Origin: Anabaena azotica FACHB-119 | GTDB lineage: Bacteria; Cyanobacteriota; Cyanobacteriia; Cyanobacteriales; Nostocaceae | Length of the DNA: 64,000 bases | Direction: 5' to 3' | NCBI RefSeq assembly: GCF_014697625.1 | Contig: NZ_JACJSG010000023.1 | Span: forward strand, 58,738-122,737 | Shown here: positions 60,424 through 64,000 of the stretch, one piece after another | How the letters are laid out: each line of letters starts with the position of its first letter | How positions within the stretch are numbered: the stretch's first letter is position 1 | Made by a program: the position numbers and the translations under genes | Notes under the pieces: model-generated | What the model saw: only the letters and a program-made list of their open reading frames with translations | What the model was told of the DNA's origin: nothing | Databases searched by the model: none

Positions 60424-62715
60424 CTATTGAATTTTCTCCACTAAACTAGCGACCACAGCCGCCAATTGTGTTGGTTCAATCGGTTTAGGAAAGTGTGTTT
60501 GATAACCAGAAGCGATCGCCTTGAGCCTATCTTCTTCTCTTGTAAAGGCTGTTACCGCTACGGCTGGGATCTGACTACCACAGTTCATTTCCTCCTCCCT
60601 AACTTTACGGATAAAATCGTAGCCATCCTCCTGTGGCATACCGATATCGCAAAGAATCACCGTAGGTTTCCAGGTGGATACTTGTTTCAAACCCTCGGCT
60701 GCTGAAGCACAGGTGTAGACTTCTGCTCCCTGCTGCATGAGCGCTGCTCTGACAATATCTCTAGCGTCGGGTTCATCGTCCACCACCAACACCCGCACAC
60801 CCTCAAGTCCTTGTAAGCTTTCACGTAAACAAGGGGCGTTATCTACAAGTGTCTTCGGTGAAGTGCAAATCTTCGCCTGACGAGCAGTTACGGGAAGTTT
60901 CACAGTAAAAGTAGCACCCTTACCCTCACCCTCACTATCAGCTTGCACTGTCCCGCCGTGAAGCTCAACCAAGTGACGGGCGATCGCTAAACCAAGCCCT
61001 AAGCCGCCAAACTTCCTGGTAGTTGAGCCATCTGCTTGACGGAAGCGCTCAAAAACGTAAGGTAGAAACTCGCTCTTGATGCCCATACCAGTGTCGCGCA
61101 CCATCAACTCAACAAATGAGCGATTCTGCCTTAAATTTACCTCAATTTTCCCACCTTCAGGGGTGAATTTTACGGCGTTCGAGAGCAGATTCCACACTAT
61201 CTGCTGGAGACGATTTTGGTCGCCCAAGATAGATTCTACATGAGCAAGTTGCACCTGTAACTCGATATTTTTCATTTCGGCAGCGTGGCGTATTGAATCT
61301 ACCGCAGTCATAATTACAGTGCTTAAGTCAAGCAACTGGAGTTCCAGATGAAGTTTACCAGTGATAATCCGCGAGACATCGAGGAGATCATCTACCAATT
61401 GTGCTTGGGCTTTAGCGTTGCGCTCAATTGTGGTAATTGCCAGATGAGCTTTTTCTGGATTAAGCTTCCCAGCGCGTAGCAACTGCGCCCAGCCTAAGAT
61501 GCCGTTGAGAGGGGTTCTCAGTTCGTGAGAAACCGTAATTAAAAACTCATCCTTAAGCAGGTTAGCCGCCTCCGCTTCCGCCCGCGCTACTTCAGACTGC
61601 CTTAAATGTTCGTCCCGCTCTTGCTCTCGCTGTTGCAGCAGGTCAGCCGAAAATTCTAAAGCTTTGCCTAACAAGGCTACTTCCTGAATTGATGAGGGAC
61701 TGATGCGCGGATATTCACCTTTGGCTAGTGCTTGTGCGGCAGCAGCAGCAGAGATAATATCACCAGACATGGAGCGTGAAAGTGCGATCGCAGCCAAACC
61801 ACTCACCACCAGCAATCCCAAACCAGAGCCAACAACTAACCACATCGCGCGGCGACCTGGACTGTCAATCACATCAAGGGGAACAACGACGGCAGTTGTC
61901 CAGCGTGAAAAATTGGTGCGGCTGAAGGCAACATACACTTGGTTTCCCTCCAAGGTAGTCTCGCGGTAAACATCCTCAGTTTTGGAGGCAATTCGCTGGA
62001 GAAAAGACGGCGTACCCGGCTTACCCACAAAGCGCTCAGGATTACGAGTCCGCGCTACAACAACTCCACGACCGTCAATAACAGTGCGTGTCCATTCCCC
62101 ATCAACAGGTGTTTTGCTCCTAATAATGCTAGTAAGTGCTTCTGAGGAGATGAGCGCAGTCAACACATACTGTAGTTTGCCACCGCGCATTACTGGAACA
62201 CGGACTGGAAAAGCCCATTGACCTTTGACACGTGCAAAAGCTAGATAACCTACTGTCGGTTGGTGCGTTTTCACAACCAGTCGCACACTTTCAGGCTCAT
62301 TCGCCAAAGGTAAGGCAGTGCCGAAGGGACGAAAGGTGTTAATAATCTGTTGTCCATCCGGTGTTAAAAGAATCACACCTAACCAAGTCGGCTGCGTCTG
62401 CACTGTACGCTGCGCCTCTTTATAAAAAGTTTTTAAATTATCTTGGTCAAGGCGTTCCGAGGCTGCTAGCGCTTGCAGAGTCCTAGTTGTGCTAGAAACC
62501 TCCCGCTCTACATCTTGCGTGAGATCACGTGTTGCCATTAGCAAACGACGCTCTGATGCCGCACGCTCATTGAGTGAGAGCTTGTGTACAACCGTAACAG
62601 CAAAAAGAACAACTGGAAGTAAGGCTCCTGCTACGAGCAACACAAAATGCCACTTCAGAGAAAGTGTGTGTCTACCAAAAGCCTTAAAATCATGATTTAT
62701 AGTTGTGTTCCGCAA
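60424..62715 (-). CDS. Hybrid sensor histidine kinase with Cache-type sensor
   Basis: 763 residues. Helix at about 22-44; extracytoplasmic Cache-like sensor (about 45-285) with WLGVILLTPDGQQIINT and a second half ending RWTTAVVVPL; helix 291-312; a linker; HisKA with His397 (VSHELRTPL); HATPase (N box NLLSNAVKF about 509-517, DTGMGI 541-546, GLGLGL about 571-576); and a C-terminal receiver with Asp690 (CDIGMP) and acidic pair Asp646-Asp647. It senses an unknown small ligand outside the cytoplasm. The start is TTG; no Met lies near it. Confidence 0.92.
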   Translation of the reverse strand: MRNTTINHDFKAFGRHTLSLKWHFVLLVAGALLPVVLFAVTVVHKLSLNERAASERRLLMATRDLTQDVEREVSSTTRTLQALAASERLDQDNLKTFYKEAQRTVQTQPTWLGVILLTPDGQQIINTFRPFGTALPLANEPESVRLVVKTHQPTVGYLAFARVKGQWAFPVRVPVMRGGKLQYVLTALISSEALTSIIRSKTPVDGEWTRTVIDGRGVVVARTRNPERFVGKPGTPSFLQRIASKTEDVYRETTLEGNQVYVAFSRTNFSRWTTAVVVPLDVIDSPGRRAMWLVVGSGLGLLVVSGLAAIALSRSMSGDIISAAAAAQALAKGEYPRISPSSIQEVALLGKALEFSADLLQQREQERDEHLRQSEVARAEAEAANLLKDEFLITVSHELRTPLNGILGWAQLLRAGKLNPEKAHLAITTIERNAKAQAQLVDDLLDVSRIITGKLHLELQLLDLSTVIMTAVDSIRHAAEMKNIELQVQLAHVESILGDQNRLQQIVWNLLSNAVKFTPEGGKIEVNLRQNRSFVELMVRDTGMGIKSEFLPYVFERFRQADGSTTRKFGGLGLGLAIARHLVELHGGTVQADSEGEGKGATFTVKLPVTARQAKICTSPKTLVDNAPCLRESLQGLEGVRVLVVDDEPDARDIVRAALMQQGAEVYTCASAAEGLKQVSTWKPTVILCDIGMPQEDGYDFIRKVREEEMNCGSQIPAVAVTAFTREEDRLKAIASGYQTHFPKPIEPTQLAAVVASLVEKIQ

Positions 62716-63107
62716 GACTGTCCAGTGTGAGGATAATGTAGTTTTAGTAAAGATTGTGACGCTCTTTTGTCAAAAGCACACACATCACTTAGGTTATTGT
62801 ATTCATTTGGATTATAACTACCTATAACCTCACACTAGTAATAGTAGTTAAATATTTTTCTCTCAGTAGCGCATTTCCCGCAAAGTAACCCTGTTTTTAA
62901 AGCCAAATAAATTTGGCTGCATTCGCGCTTTACCCCCGCATGAATGACGCTTACTATACGCATCACGACTCGTAATTAGTTGAGCGGTTATAAATTAACT
63001 TAAATTTAGTATGATCACTACTGTGGTTATACAAAGTAAAAATAACTACACTAAAGTTATTAAAAACTGCATATCTTTATACATAACGTAACCGAAATAT
63101 ACTTCTT
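62716..63107. other. Gene-free region
   Basis: No supported gene. It is AT-rich with no obvious repeat; it probably holds the kinase promoter on the minus strand and the leader of the small ORF on the plus strand. Confidence 0.5.
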
Positions 63108-63281
63108 ATGTTTAAGAAAACTTTATATAAAATCACAAAAGCATCGGCTGATTTATTTTGTCAACTTTTAGGACAACCTAGTGTAAGTGAATTAAAAGCT
63201 CAATTGCATGATAAAAACATTCAGATTCAGAAACTAGAGGAGCAAGAAAAGGCGCTTTATCGAGTTATGCAAAACCCTTAG
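63108..63281 (+). CDS. Small protein with C-terminal coiled coil
   Basis: 57 codons, ATG to TAG: a basic start (MFKKTLYKITKAS), a Cys-containing middle, and a helix SELKAQLHDKNIQIQKLEEQ with heptad spacing typical of a coiled coil. No strong ribosome-binding site. Codon use looks ordinary. Plausible small protein, unrecognised. Confidence 0.45.
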   Translation: MFKKTLYKITKASADLFCQLLGQPSVSELKAQLHDKNIQIQKLEEQEKALYRVMQNP

Positions 63282-63306
63282 TTAAATGAGAGCTAGAAAT
63301 TTAACC

Positions 63307-63813
63307 CTAATCACTTCCACCCCAAGCCCAAACAGGATTACCATTTCTTAAACTATTTTTGAGGACGACTAGGGGATAATCATTAGGATCAAAGCCGCCT
63401 GCTAGATCCAAAATAAAATAAACCTTACCTTTAACAAAGTGCATTCGTAGATAATTAATATTACCTGAATAGGCTTGCCCATCAACCTTAGTCATACCAG
63501 CAGATGCCAAGCATTTGGCATATCTCGGTTTGAGTTGACCAACCCATGTAACGCTAAACTCATTACTAGTAAGAACAGAGATATTACTAGCATAAGCACT
63601 CAGGTTAACAGAGCCATCTGTAGTAAAACTGCCTTCTTGGTAAGGACGGGGTTTTTCAATGACCAGCACCTTATCTGGGCAGCTGCTTTTTTGCTCGTTT
63701 TGGCTATAAACTTTTAATTCAATCTTTTGAGAGTTATTCTGTGCAAAGGCTTGTAAGTTAGACACCAAAGGTAATAAAACAATACTTGCGCCTATAATTA
63801 AAGGTTTAAACAT
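63307..63813 (-). CDS. Exported hypothetical protein
   Basis: 168 residues with a signal peptide (MFKPLIIGASIVLLPLVSNL, cleavage near AFAQ) and a small secreted domain containing two Cys about 70 residues apart (SSCPDK and AKCLAS) that could form a disulfide. The C-terminus has YFILDLAGGFDPNDYPLVVL. No family is recognised. An in-frame start at 63900 would place 29 residues before the signal peptide; the ATG at 63811-63813 is chosen. Confidence 0.65.
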   Translation of the reverse strand: MFKPLIIGASIVLLPLVSNLQAFAQNNSQKIELKVYSQNEQKSSCPDKVLVIEKPRPYQEGSFTTDGSVNLSAYASNISVLTSNEFSVTWVGQLKPRYAKCLASAGMTKVDGQAYSGNINYLRMHFVKGKVYFILDLAGGFDPNDYPLVVLKNSLRNGNPVWAWGGSD

Positions 63814-63876
63814 AATCACACTCACTGTCCACAAGGTGACGAAGCTAATCTCTAAACTGTTCAAGTTTAAGAGAAC

Positions 63877-64000
63877 TAGAGATTTTTTTGACATACTCAC
63901 CGACGTTGAACGTCGGTGATTCTTGACAGTTCACAGCAACTAGCAACCGTTGTAGTCTTATGGTCGCTCCCTGTCCGTTTAAGGTCGTGCTGATGCCCCA
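63877..64000 (-). mobile_element. Right end of an IS200/IS605 (TnpB-type) element, partial
   Basis: CACCGACGTTGAACGTCGGTG (63898-63918) is a perfect end hairpin; read on the minus strand the context is GAATCACCG...CGGTGAGTATGTCAA, matching the right end at 51213-51248. Minus-strand sequence further in (63930-64000) stays open and could be the 3' part of tnpB or its omega RNA, but the recognisable catalytic and zinc motifs would lie outside the window. Confidence 0.5.

Overview
The window reads as chromosome of a filamentous, heterocyst-forming cyanobacterium of the Nostoc/Anabaena/Trichormus group. Direct signs are very frequent GCGATCGC (HIP1) octamers, many short tandem 7-8 bp repeats between genes, a photosystem II gene (psb28), a hetF-like differentiation gene next to tandem NsiR1-like small RNA units with TCCGGA promoter elements, and a plastoquinol-type terminal oxidase operon. 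Genus-level placement is inference.

Layout. 1-0.5 kb: edge of a VapBC-like toxin-antitoxin pair. 0.66-9.9 kb (all minus strand): an ABC exporter, then a scavenging or catabolic set (sulfonate-type substrate-binding lipoprotein, aldo/keto reductase, SGNH hydrolase, alpha/beta hydrolase, amidohydrolase, flavin-dependent monooxygenase). 10.4-13.4 kb: a membrane protein paired with a membrane-anchored actin/Hsp70-like ATPase. 14.2-17.9 kb: a Gly/Thr-repeat exported protein, an acetamidase/formamidase, a half-size TauE-type transporter and an HtrA protease. 18.5-20.6 kb: overlapping egtC-egtB for ergothioneine synthesis, egtB carrying an in-frame tandem-repeat insertion. 20.9-22.4 kb: rtcB (RNA ligase) split by a compact ORF-less group I intron. 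23.2-24.9 kb: methyltransferase, HAD phosphatase and tRNA-Ala(CGC). 25-32.2 kb: one 2381-residue secreted DUF4347/delta-60/RTX protein.

33.3-39.7 kb is a respiratory module: two DUF2231 membrane proteins, CoxB lacking the CuA ligands, CoxA with a YSHPxVY motif, CoxC, a small membrane protein and a type II NAD(P)H dehydrogenase. Together they would carry NAD(P)H electrons through plastoquinone to oxygen without cytochrome c. 40-47.8 kb: a phytochelatin-synthase-like peptidase beside a pseudogene broken by a miniature transposon, an MscS channel, a degenerate nucleotidyl-cyclase-like protein, a glycosyltransferase, a pathogen-related-like protein and a CAP-domain lipoprotein. 48-51.6 kb: hetF and its divergent NsiR1-like RNA units, interrupted by an ORF-less IS200/IS605-like element. 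51.7-52.6 kb: moaB and psb28. 53-60.2 kb: a 1050-residue repeat membrane protein and a run of stress or envelope proteins. 60.4-62.7 kb: a hybrid histidine kinase. The window ends in what looks like the right end of a TnpB-type element.

The intergenic DNA holds several families of small mobile repeats. One 113-126 bp family has three copies, all flanked by a CTAC/GTAG duplication. One of these is nested in another repeat and one disrupts a reading frame. Overall the strongest discovery candidates are the rtcB group I intron, the NsiR1 array with its inserted element, and the miniature transposon families.
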